Of a stretch of DNA of 64,000 nt, positions 49,181 through 59,193 are shown piece after piece; the stretch's first letter is position 1, and each line of letters begins with the position of its first letter. The notes below the pieces were generated by a model that saw only the letters and a program-made list of their open reading frames with translations, had not been told where the DNA came from and ran no database searches. The stretch comes from JAPKYZ01 sp033763835 (GTDB lineage: Bacteria > Acidobacteriota > Terriglobia > Bryobacterales > Bryobacteraceae). Location of the stretch: positions 124,001 through 188,000 of the forward strand of contig JANRJS010000008.1 of assembly GCA_033763835.1 (NCBI GenBank), written 5' to 3'. A program made the translations under genes and the position numbers.

Positions 49181-51897
49181 ACCTGAAGCGTATCTACAAA
49201 AGACTTCGCAACCCCAGGCGAGCCCAGGCCGATCTCGACGAGGAAGTTCGGTCCTTCTATGGCACGATCGAGGATCGCCGTGTCGAAGAGGGCGTGTCGC
49301 CCAGCGAAGCTCATCGCGTAACCCGTGTCGAGCACGGCCCGCCCACGCGCGCGATCGAAGAGGTCCGCGACTCGCGCTTCGAGGCCGCCATCGAGAGCGC
49401 GATCCACGACCTGCGGTATGCAATCCGCCAATTGCGGAACAATACCGGTTTTGCCGCCGTGGCGGTTCTGACGCTGGCTCTTGGAATCGGGGCAAATACG
49501 GCGATCTACAGCTTCATGGAGTCGATTTTGTTCCGTTCGCTACCGGTGGCGGATCCCGAGTCGCTGGTAGTTCTGAATTGGCACAGCCGGCCGCCGCGCG
49601 ACGGCGGCAAGGAATGGGTCCACGTGATGCAGGCGGTATCGGGCATTACCTGGAAGGACGAAAAAGGCGCAATGGTCAGCGGGATGTTCCCCTATGGCGC
49701 GTTCGAGATGCTGAGCGAGGAGAATCCGGTGTTCTCCACGCTTTTCGGACACTTCTGGGGAGGAAACCGGAACCTGTCCGTCAATGGGCAAGCCGCCAGT
49801 GCCCGCGCCCGCTACGTGTCGGGCGAATACTTTCGTGGCTTGGCGGTGTCGCCGGCGGCGGGGCGCTTAATCGATTCCACGGACGACCGTCCGGGTGCTA
49901 CGCCGGTTGCCGTCGTCAGTTTCGCAACAAGCCAAAGCCGCTTCGGCTCGCCGTCCAACGCCATTGGACAGCCGATTCTGGTCGACAACGTGCCGTTCAC
50001 GGTGGTCGGCGTGGCGCCACCTCAGTTTTGGGGAGTCGATCCTGCCGACGTACCGGACGTCTACCTTCCGATGCGCACGAACCTGTTGTTTGACGTCGCC
50101 GGGACACCCCGGATGTTTAGCGACGCGAACTACTACTGGATTGAGTTGATGGGCCGCCTGCGACCCGGGGTCACCATCGCTCAGGCTCAGGCCGCGCTCG
50201 CTCCTCGTTTCCACCGATGGGTGGCCGATACCGCAAAAACCGACGGGGAGCGTGCGAAGCTGCCCGCGCTGATGCTGAATCCCGGCGCCGCCGGTTTGAA
50301 TAGCCTGCGCCGCGAGTATTCCCAGCCTTTGTTTGTGCTGCTTGCCATGGTCGGATTGCTGCTTGCGATCGCGTGCGCCAACATCGCCAACCTGCTGCTG
50401 GCCAGAGCCACCGCGCGACGCCGCGAGATGGCGGTCCGTCTGAGCCTGGGGGCGGGGCGGCTCCGCGTCGTGCGCCAACTGCTCACCGAAAGTGTCCTGC
50501 TTTCCGCCCTCGGCGGAGCATTGGGGGTCCTGTTTGCGGTCTGGGGCATCCACGCGTTGACACTTCTCTTGTCGAACGGGCAAGCGAACTTCACGCTGCA
50601 TGCGGAATTGAACTGGAAGCTTCTTGGCCTAACGGCGGCGCTGTCCGTGCTTTGCGGACTGTCGTTCGGCGTAGTGCCCGCCATTCAGGCGACGCGTCCG
50701 GATGTCATGCCGGCACTGAAGAAAGGCCGCATGAGTGGGACCGGCGAGCGCACGCAGAAGATTCTGATCGTGGCGCAGATCGCCATTTCGTTCGTCATCC
50801 TGGTGGCCACCGGCCTCTTCGTAGGGACGCTCAACAAGCTGCATTCCGTTCAGTTGGGCTACACGCGCGAGAACATCTTGTTGTTCTCCCTGGATGCGGG
50901 CAAGGCTGGGCATCGCGATGCCGGGATCAACGCCTTTTACGCAGACCTTCGCAAGAACTTCGAGTCGATTCCAGGAGTGAGCGGTGCGACGTTTTCGAAC
51001 TCTTCGATCGTCCGCGCCGGGCATGCTCGGGGCACGATGAAGGTGGGCGATGTGGAGATCGAAAATACTCGCGTGCTCGTCGCCGGAGCGAATTTCCTTT
51101 CGACCATGCAAATTCCGATTTTGATCGGACGCGAGATCGACGACCGCGACCAACCTAACCGTACGCCGGTCGCCGTGATTAGCGAACCGCTCGCCCGCAA
51201 GTACTTTGGCAACGATAACCCGGTCGGGCGGCGCATCTCGTTCGTGAGCGAAAAGCGCGACTTCGAAATCGTTGGCGTGTCGGCCGACTTGCGGTACGGC
51301 GGCTTGAAAGAGGAGAGTCCGATGACCGTGTTCCTCGCGGCCAGCCAGGTTCGTAATAGCGACATGACCTTCGCGTTGCGGACCTTCGGGGATCCCATGC
51401 GTTATGCTGGCACGGTCCGCGAGATCGTGCGTAAGGCCGACTCGCGCGTTCCCGTCACTAACGTCGTCACCCAGGCGGGGGAAATCGATCGCACGATCAG
51501 CCGGGAAGTTACCTTCGCGGCGCTCTGCAGCGGCTTCGCGATTCTCGCCTTGATCATCGCGTGCGTGGGTCTTTACGGCACGATGTCGTATAGCGTCTCG
51601 CGGCAGATTAGCGAGATTGGAATCCGCATGGCGCTCGGCGCCCAGCGTCGCACCGTGGTCTGGATGATCCTGCGCCGGGTTCTCTTGCTCGCGACCGTGG
51701 GACTTGCAGTGAGTGTGCCCATCGCGCTGAGCGCCTCCCAGCTTCTCAAATCGTTCCTATTTGAGATACAACCCAACGATCCGGCGACTTTGGCGTTGGC
51801 CGCCATGATTCTGATGAGCGCCGCGATCTTGGCCGGCTATCTGCCCGCAAGGCGAGCGTCACGTATCGACCCGCTGGCCGCACTGCGGCACGAGTAG
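49177..51897 (+). CDS. ADOP-type duplicated FtsX-like permease
   Basis: This 906-residue protein belongs to the acidobacterial duplicated orphan permease group (TIGR03434-like). An N-terminal cytoplasmic segment is followed by DLRYAIRQLRNNTGFAAVAVLTLALGIGANTAI with the first membrane helix, a MacB-type periplasmic core, FtsX helices with LLAIACANIANLLLARATARRREMAVRLSLGAGR, then a second core and a second FtsX unit (SRQISEIGIRMALGAQRRTVVWMIL) at the C-terminus. Being orphan, it has no adjacent ATPase; it may act alone or borrow one. It is coupled to padR. Confidence 0.93.
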   Translation: MNLKRIYKRLRNPRRAQADLDEEVRSFYGTIEDRRVEEGVSPSEAHRVTRVEHGPPTRAIEEVRDSRFEAAIESAIHDLRYAIRQLRNNTGFAAVAVLTLALGIGANTAIYSFMESILFRSLPVADPESLVVLNWHSRPPRDGGKEWVHVMQAVSGITWKDEKGAMVSGMFPYGAFEMLSEENPVFSTLFGHFWGGNRNLSVNGQAASARARYVSGEYFRGLAVSPAAGRLIDSTDDRPGATPVAVVSFATSQSRFGSPSNAIGQPILVDNVPFTVVGVAPPQFWGVDPADVPDVYLPMRTNLLFDVAGTPRMFSDANYYWIELMGRLRPGVTIAQAQAALAPRFHRWVADTAKTDGERAKLPALMLNPGAAGLNSLRREYSQPLFVLLAMVGLLLAIACANIANLLLARATARRREMAVRLSLGAGRLRVVRQLLTESVLLSALGGALGVLFAVWGIHALTLLLSNGQANFTLHAELNWKLLGLTAALSVLCGLSFGVVPAIQATRPDVMPALKKGRMSGTGERTQKILIVAQIAISFVILVATGLFVGTLNKLHSVQLGYTRENILLFSLDAGKAGHRDAGINAFYADLRKNFESIPGVSGATFSNSSIVRAGHARGTMKVGDVEIENTRVLVAGANFLSTMQIPILIGREIDDRDQPNRTPVAVISEPLARKYFGNDNPVGRRISFVSEKRDFEIVGVSADLRYGGLKEESPMTVFLAASQVRNSDMTFALRTFGDPMRYAGTVREIVRKADSRVPVTNVVTQAGEIDRTISREVTFAALCSGFAILALIIACVGLYGTMSYSVSRQISEIGIRMALGAQRRTVVWMILRRVLLLATVGLAVSVPIALSASQLLKSFLFEIQPNDPATLALAAMILMSAAILAGYLPARRASRIDPLAALRHE

Positions 51898-51903
51898 TTG
51901 CGG

Positions 51904-54336
51904 CTACGCCACCGCCGCCGGTTCCTCCACCACCAGCGGACGCTTGAACCCGCACTCCTTATTCGGGCACTGCGCCCAGTTGCCGGATTTCAGATTCTTC
52001 TCGACCAGGTAGGCGTTACCGCATTCGGGGCAGGGCTCGGCGATCGGCTTGCCCCACGCGACGAAGTCGCACTTCGGGTACTGGTTGCAGCCGTAAAACG
52101 TGCGGCCGGTACGGGCGCGGCGCTCGATGATGTCCCCTTCGTGGCAGGTGGGGCATTTCACGCCCGTCGTCTTCTGCTTGACGTACTTGCAGGTCGGGTA
52201 GTTGGAGCAAGCCGTGAACTCGCCGTAACGCCCGTACTTCACCGCCAGCTTGCCGCCGCAAGTCGGGCAAGGCTCGTCGAGCGGCACGTCCGCTTTCTTC
52301 TGCACTCCACCCAGCGGCTTCGTTGTCTTGCAATCGGGATAGCCGGTACAGGCGTAGAACTGCCCAAACCGCCCCTTCTTGAGCGTCATCGGGCGACCGC
52401 AGTTCTCGCAATACTCCTCTTCCTCGCCCTCCGCGGACTCGACCGCCAACTCGCGGGTATTGGTGCACTCGGGATAGCCGGAACAGCCGAGGAACATGCC
52501 GTTGCGGCCAATCCGCCGCAGCATCACTTTGCCGCACTTTTCGCAAATCTCGTCGGTCGGGACGCCCGCCTTGAGAGACTCCGCTTCTTCGGACGCCTTC
52601 TCCAGATCCTTGGTCAGGCGGTGGTAGAAGTCCGCCATCTCGACGCGCCAATCGGCCTTGCCCTCTTCGATGTCGTCGAGGTCCTGCTCCATGCGAGCGG
52701 TGTACTTAAGGTCGAACAAGTCGGCGAAGTTCGCCACCAGCATGTCGGTGACCACCTCGCCGATATCGGTCGGCGAGAACTTGCCGCCTTCCTTCTTCGC
52801 GTAGCCGCGATCCTGAATGGTCGAGAGAATCGACGCGTAAGTCGAGGGCCGCCCGACGCCGTCCGCTTCGAGCTGCTTCACCAGTGTCGCTTCCGTGTAG
52901 CGGGGCGGCGGCTCGGTGAAGTGCTGCTCGGGGACTAGCGCTTTGAGCTTCAGCGTCTCGCCTTGCGTCACCGCCGGCAAGCGATTCTTCAACTCGTCGT
53001 CGTCGTCGTCCTTGGCGTCCTTACCCTCTTCGTAGACCGCCAGGAAGCCGTCGAACTTGGGAACGCTGCCCGTGGCTCGGAATAGATACTCCGTGCCATC
53101 TTTGCCCTTCGACTCGACGTCGATCGTCGTTTGGTCGAACACGGCCGGCGTCATTTGGCTCGCGACGAAGCGTTGCCAGATGAGCCGGTAGAGCTTCATT
53201 TCGTCCTCGCCCAGCACGCCTTCGAGAGACTCGGGGCTGCGCATCGCGCTGGTCGGCCGGATCGCTTCGTGCGCGTCCTGCGCGTCTTTCTTCGACTTGT
53301 AGAAGTTGGGCGACGCGGGAACGTACTGCGCGCCGTAGCGCTGGGCCACCAACTCCCGAACTTCTTGAAGAGCCTCGCCCGACACGCGCGTCGAATCGGT
53401 ACGCATGTAGGTGATCAAACCCACCGCGCCTTCCTTGCCCAACTCGACGCCTTCGTACAAACGCTGCGCCAAGCCCATCGTCCGTTTCACCGAATAGCGC
53501 AGTTTGCGCGACGCTTCCTGCTGCAGCGTCGAGGTGATGAAAGGCGGTACCGGGTTGCGCTTCTTCTCCTTCGTCCCAACGCTTTGCACTACGTAGGACG
53601 CGCCTTCCAGATTGGAAACGATGCCGTATGCCGAATCTTGATTGCCGATCGTCTTTTCGACCGTCGTGCCGCTAATCTTCGCCAAGTGCGCCCGCAGCAG
53701 CGGCGGCTTCTTCGCGTTCAGTTCCGCGTCGATCGTCCAGTACTCGAGCGCCACGAAAGCGCGGATTTCGCGCTCGCGCTCGACGATCAGCCGTACGGCG
53801 ACCGTTTGCACGCGGCCCGCCGACAGTCCGCGGCGTACCTTGTCCCAGAGCAGCGGCGAAATCTTATAGCCCACCAGCCGGTCCAGCACGCGGCGCGCCT
53901 GCTGCGCCTCCACCAAATTGACGTTGACTTGCAGCGGTTTGTCGAACGCCTTCTTGATGGCGTTGGGCGTGATCTCGTTGAACATCACGCGATAGATCTC
54001 GCCCGACGCGCCGTTCTTACCCTTGGCGCGCATCGCGGGGCGAAGCTCCTCTTCGAGGTGATCGCAGATCGCCTCGCCTTCGCGATCCGGGTCGGCCGCC
54101 AGATAGACTTGATCCGCGGTTTTGGCGGCGGCCTTCAACTCGTCGATCAGCTTCTTCTTGCCCTCGATCACGACGTAGTTGGGCTTGAAGTCGCGCTCCA
54201 CGTCGACGGCGAGGTCTTTCTTAGGGAGGTCCTTGACGTGCCCCAGGCTCGCCTTGACCACGAAATCCTTGCCGAGATACTTTCCGATTGTTTTCGCCTT
54301 CGCCGGAGACTCGACGATGACGAGCGATTTTGCCAT
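51904..54336 (-). CDS. topA: DNA topoisomerase I
   Basis: This 810-residue type IA topoisomerase relaxes negative supercoils. The Toprim domain (VIVESPAKAKTIGKYLG and ADPDREGEAICDHL) leads; the active-site tyrosine is near residue 310 in GLITYMRTDSTR. The C-terminus carries five C4 zinc-finger modules (CEKC, CENC, CPTC, CPTC and CPEC pairs with matching C-x4-5-C partners), more than the three of E. coli TopA. It follows dprA by 46 bases on the same strand, a common topA neighbourhood, and converges on the permease gene six bases away. Confidence 0.96.
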   Translation of the reverse strand: MAKSLVIVESPAKAKTIGKYLGKDFVVKASLGHVKDLPKKDLAVDVERDFKPNYVVIEGKKKLIDELKAAAKTADQVYLAADPDREGEAICDHLEEELRPAMRAKGKNGASGEIYRVMFNEITPNAIKKAFDKPLQVNVNLVEAQQARRVLDRLVGYKISPLLWDKVRRGLSAGRVQTVAVRLIVEREREIRAFVALEYWTIDAELNAKKPPLLRAHLAKISGTTVEKTIGNQDSAYGIVSNLEGASYVVQSVGTKEKKRNPVPPFITSTLQQEASRKLRYSVKRTMGLAQRLYEGVELGKEGAVGLITYMRTDSTRVSGEALQEVRELVAQRYGAQYVPASPNFYKSKKDAQDAHEAIRPTSAMRSPESLEGVLGEDEMKLYRLIWQRFVASQMTPAVFDQTTIDVESKGKDGTEYLFRATGSVPKFDGFLAVYEEGKDAKDDDDDELKNRLPAVTQGETLKLKALVPEQHFTEPPPRYTEATLVKQLEADGVGRPSTYASILSTIQDRGYAKKEGGKFSPTDIGEVVTDMLVANFADLFDLKYTARMEQDLDDIEEGKADWRVEMADFYHRLTKDLEKASEEAESLKAGVPTDEICEKCGKVMLRRIGRNGMFLGCSGYPECTNTRELAVESAEGEEEEYCENCGRPMTLKKGRFGQFYACTGYPDCKTTKPLGGVQKKADVPLDEPCPTCGGKLAVKYGRYGEFTACSNYPTCKYVKQKTTGVKCPTCHEGDIIERRARTGRTFYGCNQYPKCDFVAWGKPIAEPCPECGNAYLVEKNLKSGNWAQCPNKECGFKRPLVVEEPAAVA

Positions 54337-54382
54337 AGATTTTTTTGCCGGTTTCCTTATCCTAAACCGCTAGCTTGTGCGC

Positions 54383-55564
54383 TTAGTCTACCCAGACCTT
54401 AATGAAGTTTTTTCCTGGGAGCTGACGGACCATTCCGAGCATCTCGAGTTCGAACAGACACGCGATCAATTCGGAGGACGACCGTCCGTCCAGCACATCC
54501 ATTAAGCGGTCAAGGTGCGACGGTTTGTCAAATTCGATCGCCGACAACAACTGATGCCGAAGCGCGGCATTCGGATTCGCCTCGTCGATAAAGCCTTGTT
54601 GGGGAACGGTTTGCGGTTCCTCCGCGGCAAGGATCCGCTGCCGTTGCGAATTGGCGAGCCGCAACCGGTCTTCGCTCGCGAGTTCGCTTACCACGTCGTT
54701 CCACTCCTGGACGAGCTTGGCCCCCTGCTTGATCAGCACGTTCGGCGCCCAGCTCATTTTGGAAGTGATGTTGCCCGGCACCGCGAACACTTCGCGCCCT
54801 TGATCGGAAGCGAGTTTCGCCGTGATCGCCGAACCCGAGTATTGCGCTCCTTCGACGACAATCACGCCGGCGCTCATGCCGCTGACGATCCGGTTCCGAA
54901 CGGGAAAGTTTTGGGGATAACCGGGCGCCCCCATCGGGAACTCGCTCACCAGCAGACCTTTCTCGGCGATCTCCTCCGCCAGCTTGCGATTTTCGGCGGG
55001 GTAGATTACGTCCACGCCGCACCCGAACACCGCGATCGTCGCACCCCCGGCCTTGAGCGCCGCCTGATGCGCCTTGGTGTCGATGCCGCGGGCCATGCCG
55101 CTGACGATCGTCAGTCCGGCCTCGGCGAGTTCCGTGGAAAGGCGTTCCGACGCGGCGAGTCCGTAGGGCGTGGGGCGGCGGGTACCCACGATTGCGATTC
55201 CGACCGTGTCGAACAACTCGGCGCGTCCGCGCACGAACATCGCGATGGGAGGGTCGAAAATGTCGCGCAACCGGCGAGGGTAGTTTTCCGAGCCTAGCGT
55301 CACCAGCCGCGCGCCGGCTTCGAGCATCCGGTTCTGCTGCGCCGCGGCTTCCTCGAACATGCACCCGCTAGCGAGGCTTTGCGCCACCGTTCCGGGCAGT
55401 CCCGCGTCTTCAAGCTCTCCCGCCGAGGCGCGAAAAATCGCCTCCGGAGAGCGAAAGCGCTCGAGCAACAGGCGCGCCCGGCGCGGTCCCAGCCCCGGCG
55501 CTTGTTGCAGCGCGATCCAGTGCAGTTCCTCTTCCCGAGTAGGAACCACGGAGAAAGCGGCCAT
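54383..55564 (-). CDS. dprA: DNA processing protein DprA
   Basis: This 393-residue protein protects incoming single-stranded DNA and loads RecA in natural transformation. The Rossmann-fold core has the blocks VGIAIVGTRRPTPYGLAASERLS, VSGMARGIDTKAHQAAL, VFGCGVDVIYPAENRKL and FPVRNRIVSGMSAGVIVVEGAQYSGSAITA. A SAM-like N-terminus and a winged-helix C-terminal domain (LDRLMDVLDGRSSSELIACLFELEMLGMV) complete it. ATG 55564 is preferred over 55600. It lies upstream of topA, a pairing seen in many bacteria. Competence is possible but not shown. Confidence 0.95.
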   Translation of the reverse strand: MAAFSVVPTREEELHWIALQQAPGLGPRRARLLLERFRSPEAIFRASAGELEDAGLPGTVAQSLASGCMFEEAAAQQNRMLEAGARLVTLGSENYPRRLRDIFDPPIAMFVRGRAELFDTVGIAIVGTRRPTPYGLAASERLSTELAEAGLTIVSGMARGIDTKAHQAALKAGGATIAVFGCGVDVIYPAENRKLAEEIAEKGLLVSEFPMGAPGYPQNFPVRNRIVSGMSAGVIVVEGAQYSGSAITAKLASDQGREVFAVPGNITSKMSWAPNVLIKQGAKLVQEWNDVVSELASEDRLRLANSQRQRILAAEEPQTVPQQGFIDEANPNAALRHQLLSAIEFDKPSHLDRLMDVLDGRSSSELIACLFELEMLGMVRQLPGKNFIKVWVD

Positions 55565-55617
55565 AGAAGGGTGGTGCCGCGTGCTACCTACCGCTCTCAC
55601 GCTATCCTATTCGGAGC

Positions 55618-56046
55618 ATGGCTATCGCAACGTACGACGACGCCAATTTGATTTTGCGCCTTTATGAAATGCGCCGCGAACCGGTGATGCGCGATGCTCG
55701 CGCTTGGTTCGCGAAGAACGCGAAATTCGCTTCTTTTGAAGAGTTTACGCAGAAATGTCCGCCGGGGTCCCAGGAGAACGCCTACTTCCGGCAAGTCTCC
55801 ACTTACTGGGAATTGGTGGCGAGTTTCCTGACCTCGGGCGTGCTCAACCCGGAGTTGTACTTCCAGTCGGGCCGCGAACTGCTGATGGTCTGGGTGCGAA
55901 TTCGTGGCATCGTACCCGGTATTCGGGAGTCGTTCCAGGATCCAAGCGCCTACCGCAATCTCGAGCATGTGGCGAAGATGTACGTCGATTGGATGAACCA
56001 GCAAGGCCCGAGCGTCTTTGAGGCGTTCGCCAAACGGATCGGCTAG
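55618..56046 (+). CDS. Hypothetical protein, possibly DUF4760-like
   Basis: This 142-residue helical protein has no signal peptide or membrane segment. Its text (LILRLYEMRREPVMRDAR, SQENAYFRQVSTYWELVASFLTSGVLNPELYF, LEHVAKMYVDWMNQQ) looks native and somewhat like DUF4760 proteins, but the assignment is uncertain. It is divergent from dprA and is followed two bases later by another small unknown gene, so the two probably form one transcript. Confidence 0.7.
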   Translation: MAIATYDDANLILRLYEMRREPVMRDARAWFAKNAKFASFEEFTQKCPPGSQENAYFRQVSTYWELVASFLTSGVLNPELYFQSGRELLMVWVRIRGIVPGIRESFQDPSAYRNLEHVAKMYVDWMNQQGPSVFEAFAKRIG

Positions 56047-56048
56047 CG

Positions 56049-56309
56049 GTGCGCCGCGATTCCGATTTCTTCGGCGACGAAGAGTTGGACCTCGTCTACA
56101 TCGCCAAGCGTTTGCGGGAAGCGAAGCGCGCCGAGGAGGCTCTTGACGCGGCGGAGATCGATTACGCCGTCGAGGTGGACAAGTATCTAGGCGGGTTCCT
56201 GTTCAAGCGTGAACTCGACGGCGCCTTTTTCTACGTGCGTGGGCAATCGCTCGATGCGGCCCGCGCGGCCGTGGCGGGTGCGGGATTGAAGATTGTGGAG
56301 CCGACCTAA
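56049..56309 (+). CDS. Small hypothetical protein
   Basis: The 86-residue protein starts at GTG 56049. Its pattern (YIAKRLREAKRAEEALDAAEIDYAVEV, then FYVRGQSLDAARAAVAGAGL) suggests an alpha/beta fold like DUF2007 regulatory-type proteins, but the match is weak. It lies two bases after the previous gene and its stop interlocks with the convergent NHL gene (CTAA at 56306-56309). Function is unknown. Confidence 0.65.
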   Translation: MRRDSDFFGDEELDLVYIAKRLREAKRAEEALDAAEIDYAVEVDKYLGGFLFKRELDGAFFYVRGQSLDAARAAVAGAGLKIVEPT

Positions 56310-59158
56310 GGTACGTCCGGCCGGTCGTTCAAGTTCTTCAGCGCGAACGTCACGATGTTCGACACCTCGAAGCTCTGGGCAATGGTTAACTGCGTCACCG
56401 AAGAGGTGGGCAAATCGCTGTTCAGTTCGAGGATCACCTCGTAGATCCCGATCGTGCCTGGCTTTAGCCGCGCGAATAGCACGTTGGCCGTCTTGGCTCC
56501 GGCCAGCGAGGAGACGAACTCCTCGGGCTCGTTGACGTCGGTACCGCGGTAGATTTGGCCGGTCTTGACTTCGGCTTGCGCTTCCTCGGGTAGAATCTTG
56601 CCTAGCCCCGTGGCGTAAATAATGATGGTCTCGCCCGGGACCGCCGGATTCTCTTCCGTCACCGGCGCGCCTTCCACGTTTGCGCAGCACAGTTGCGAAT
56701 TCGTCGCCGTGAGGATCGCCTGGGAGTCCGTCGAAGTTTCGGCCGAAATCGGAATTCCATTCAAATCCGGCCCTGGACGCCGGGCGATGAGCCGGATACG
56801 GGTAAAGATGCCCGCCGCCGAGGCGGTCACTTCCGGGTCGCCGTCGCCCGCGTTGATCGCCGCGATCAACCCGTCTCGAATCTTGCGGAGTTTGGCGTTG
56901 GCGTCGTTACGCAGGATCTCTTCGATCTGCTCGGTGTCGTCGTCCTCTTTATCTTCCTCGTCGTCGATTTGACCGTCGCCGTCTTCGTCGATGTCTTCGA
57001 TCGTCAGCGTGGTCTCCTCAACGGTGTATGTGTACTTACGGTCGCGAATGACGATGGTGACGGTGTCGTCCTTCTTCGACGAACCGTCCACCGATACCGT
57101 GCCGGTGGCGAAGCTGGAGCCGTGGTACACGATGCCGGGCCGCGGATCGGTGCCCGGAAGAGCGAAGATACCGGGGTTCTGGACGGCGATTGGGATGGCC
57201 ACCGCCGAACTCACTTCCACCGTCCCATCGGCGCGGGTGGTGCGCACCACTGCGTTGGAACTGGTGCCGTCGCCCACTTCCCACGGAAGCTGGCCGTTGA
57301 TTTGCGTCGGAGACACCATCATCAGTGGAATCTGAATTCCGTCCACGTAAACCTTGACGCCGGCCAATTCGCGGGGGAGTTCCTCGGCTCCTTCCGGGGC
57401 AGCCGCCGTCCCATCCGTCAAGCGTTCGCCGGTAATCGTGATCAAGGTGCCGGCGGCGAGCCGGGCGGCGTTCTGGCCGCCGGTCAGAGTCGCACCGCTC
57501 ACGGTGGCGGTCACCGTCGAGGTGGATCCGGCGGCGACCGTCGCCGCGATCGCGACGCTATTGCCCGCTTCCCCGCCTACTTTCGAAGTAAGCTGCACTT
57601 GGCGGAGCGAAGGAAACCCGCGCGCCAACACCTTAGGATCGCCTCCGTCGGCGTTAATAAGATCGACGAACTTCGTAACGATGTTCGAAAACGAATCGTC
57701 CTTGACGATCTTGTACTTATATTCTTTCTTGCCGGAGTCGTCGTCGCCGATCGTGACCACGATTTCGTCGTCCGTGGTGTCGTCGGAAAAGGTTCCGTCG
57801 AAGGTAATGGCCCCGACCGCGAAAACCTCGAGCGAGGCGCTATTGCGGACGCCCGTGTAGGGGACCTTCGGGTCGGCGGCCGTGAACACCATGATCCGCC
57901 GGTTGAAAGTGTCGCTGACGTAAAGGTTCGTGCCGTCCCAAGCCAAACCCATCGGCGTCCGCAGGGTATCCGACGCGGAAACCAAATCCGGCGCGGCGCT
58001 GTCGGAGGTGTTGTTGATCGTGTCCGACAACTGCCCGAGGACCACGTCCGCCTTCTGTCCGTTCTGCGTAGGGATTGAGTTCCAAACCAGAATCCGGTCG
58101 TTGCCGCCGTCGGCCACAAACAAGCGCCTGCCGTCCGAGAGCGCGTAGCGCGGATAGTCAAACGTCGCGCCGCAGCGCGGCGGGTAGGTGGGGTCGCCGT
58201 CGTCGTCGGTGCCATCCGACTCGCACAACTTTTCCGAGTTGTTCGGGGTGGCCGACACAAAATCGGGTTGCCCGAGAACGACGTCCGCCGCCTGCTGGTT
58301 GCTGGTGGGAATCCGATTCCAAATCAGCACCCGCTGGTGGCCCAAATCCGTGACGTAAAGCCGCGTGCCGTCGGAAGTTACGGACACGGGGTTCAGCAAG
58401 GTGTTGTTCTGCGCGTTCAGCTCGACCTTCGTCAGATCGGGTTGCGGCGCGACGTTGAAATTCGCTTGGCCCAGCACAACATCGGCGGGCGTGTCGTTGG
58501 CCGTCGGGATCCGGTTCCAGATCAGCACGCGGTGATTCATCGTGTCGGCGACGAACAGCCGGTTATCTTGAATCCAGACGCCCTGCGGTCCGCGGAACGA
58601 CTTGTTGTCGACGACGATTTGGCGGATGGTCGTAAAGTTGTTTTGCCCCAACACGATATCGGCGGGAACACCGTTGCGGTCGGGAATCCGGTTCCAAATC
58701 AGGATGCGGTTAAAGTCCGTGTCGGCCACTACCACCCGCGTTCCGTCGGAGTGGACCGAGGTCGGCACACGCATTCCGTCGGCGCGCAAGTTAAAGTCGG
58801 TCTTCTCGAAATCGACCTGCCCCATCACCACGGCCGCCTCTCCCACGCAAGCCGGGCAGCGGTTATTGATCTGCGGAATCTCGGCGGTGGGGCGGGGGAT
58901 GAAAGAGGACAGATTCTTGTAAAGCAAAACCCGGTTGTTGTCGGGGCCCGCGCCGACGCGGCTGGAGTCCGCAACGAAGAGCATGTCGTTGGCGTAGGCG
59001 ATGCCGCTGACGCCGCCCAGAATTCCGTTGGACTTCGGCTCCGGCCTTTGGGCGGTGAAGTTCGGCTGTCCGATCAGAAGGCGCGCGGCTTGCCCCGTGG
59101 TAAATTCCTGGGCGCACAAGGAAAACGCGAAAACCGGCAAGAGGGCGAAATACTTCAT
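56306..59158 (-). CDS. Secreted NHL-repeat protein with TIGR03437 domain carrying two inserted modules
   Basis: The 950-residue protein has a signal peptide (MKYFALLPVFAFSLCAQ). Residues about 20-430 form NHL-type propeller blades, with repeats of the form NRVLIWNRIPTANDTPADVVLGQ. The TIGR03437 domain follows but is interrupted twice by related beta modules: one near residues 450-560 (EIVVTIGDDDSGKKEYKYKI) and one near residues 690-820 (TVTIVIRDRKYTYTV). The second contains a canonical EF-hand loop DEDGDGQIDDEE (complement of 56954-56989). The protein is probably surface-exposed or secreted, and its ligand is unknown. It ends by interlocking with 56049-56309. Confidence 0.85.
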   Translation of the reverse strand: MKYFALLPVFAFSLCAQEFTTGQAARLLIGQPNFTAQRPEPKSNGILGGVSGIAYANDMLFVADSSRVGAGPDNNRVLLYKNLSSFIPRPTAEIPQINNRCPACVGEAAVVMGQVDFEKTDFNLRADGMRVPTSVHSDGTRVVVADTDFNRILIWNRIPDRNGVPADIVLGQNNFTTIRQIVVDNKSFRGPQGVWIQDNRLFVADTMNHRVLIWNRIPTANDTPADVVLGQANFNVAPQPDLTKVELNAQNNTLLNPVSVTSDGTRLYVTDLGHQRVLIWNRIPTSNQQAADVVLGQPDFVSATPNNSEKLCESDGTDDDGDPTYPPRCGATFDYPRYALSDGRRLFVADGGNDRILVWNSIPTQNGQKADVVLGQLSDTINNTSDSAAPDLVSASDTLRTPMGLAWDGTNLYVSDTFNRRIMVFTAADPKVPYTGVRNSASLEVFAVGAITFDGTFSDDTTDDEIVVTIGDDDSGKKEYKYKIVKDDSFSNIVTKFVDLINADGGDPKVLARGFPSLRQVQLTSKVGGEAGNSVAIAATVAAGSTSTVTATVSGATLTGGQNAARLAAGTLITITGERLTDGTAAAPEGAEELPRELAGVKVYVDGIQIPLMMVSPTQINGQLPWEVGDGTSSNAVVRTTRADGTVEVSSAVAIPIAVQNPGIFALPGTDPRPGIVYHGSSFATGTVSVDGSSKKDDTVTIVIRDRKYTYTVEETTLTIEDIDEDGDGQIDDEEDKEDDDTEQIEEILRNDANAKLRKIRDGLIAAINAGDGDPEVTASAAGIFTRIRLIARRPGPDLNGIPISAETSTDSQAILTATNSQLCCANVEGAPVTEENPAVPGETIIIYATGLGKILPEEAQAEVKTGQIYRGTDVNEPEEFVSSLAGAKTANVLFARLKPGTIGIYEVILELNSDLPTSSVTQLTIAQSFEVSNIVTFALKNLNDRPDVP

Positions 59159-59193
59159 CGTGAAGAGGAAACCTCGATTATACCCGATGCCAC

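Noticed and set aside
53131..54402. Long plus-strand frame (423 residues) antisense to topA
   Set aside because: topA on the other strand is unmistakable and the composition is typical of an antisense shadow in GC-rich DNA.
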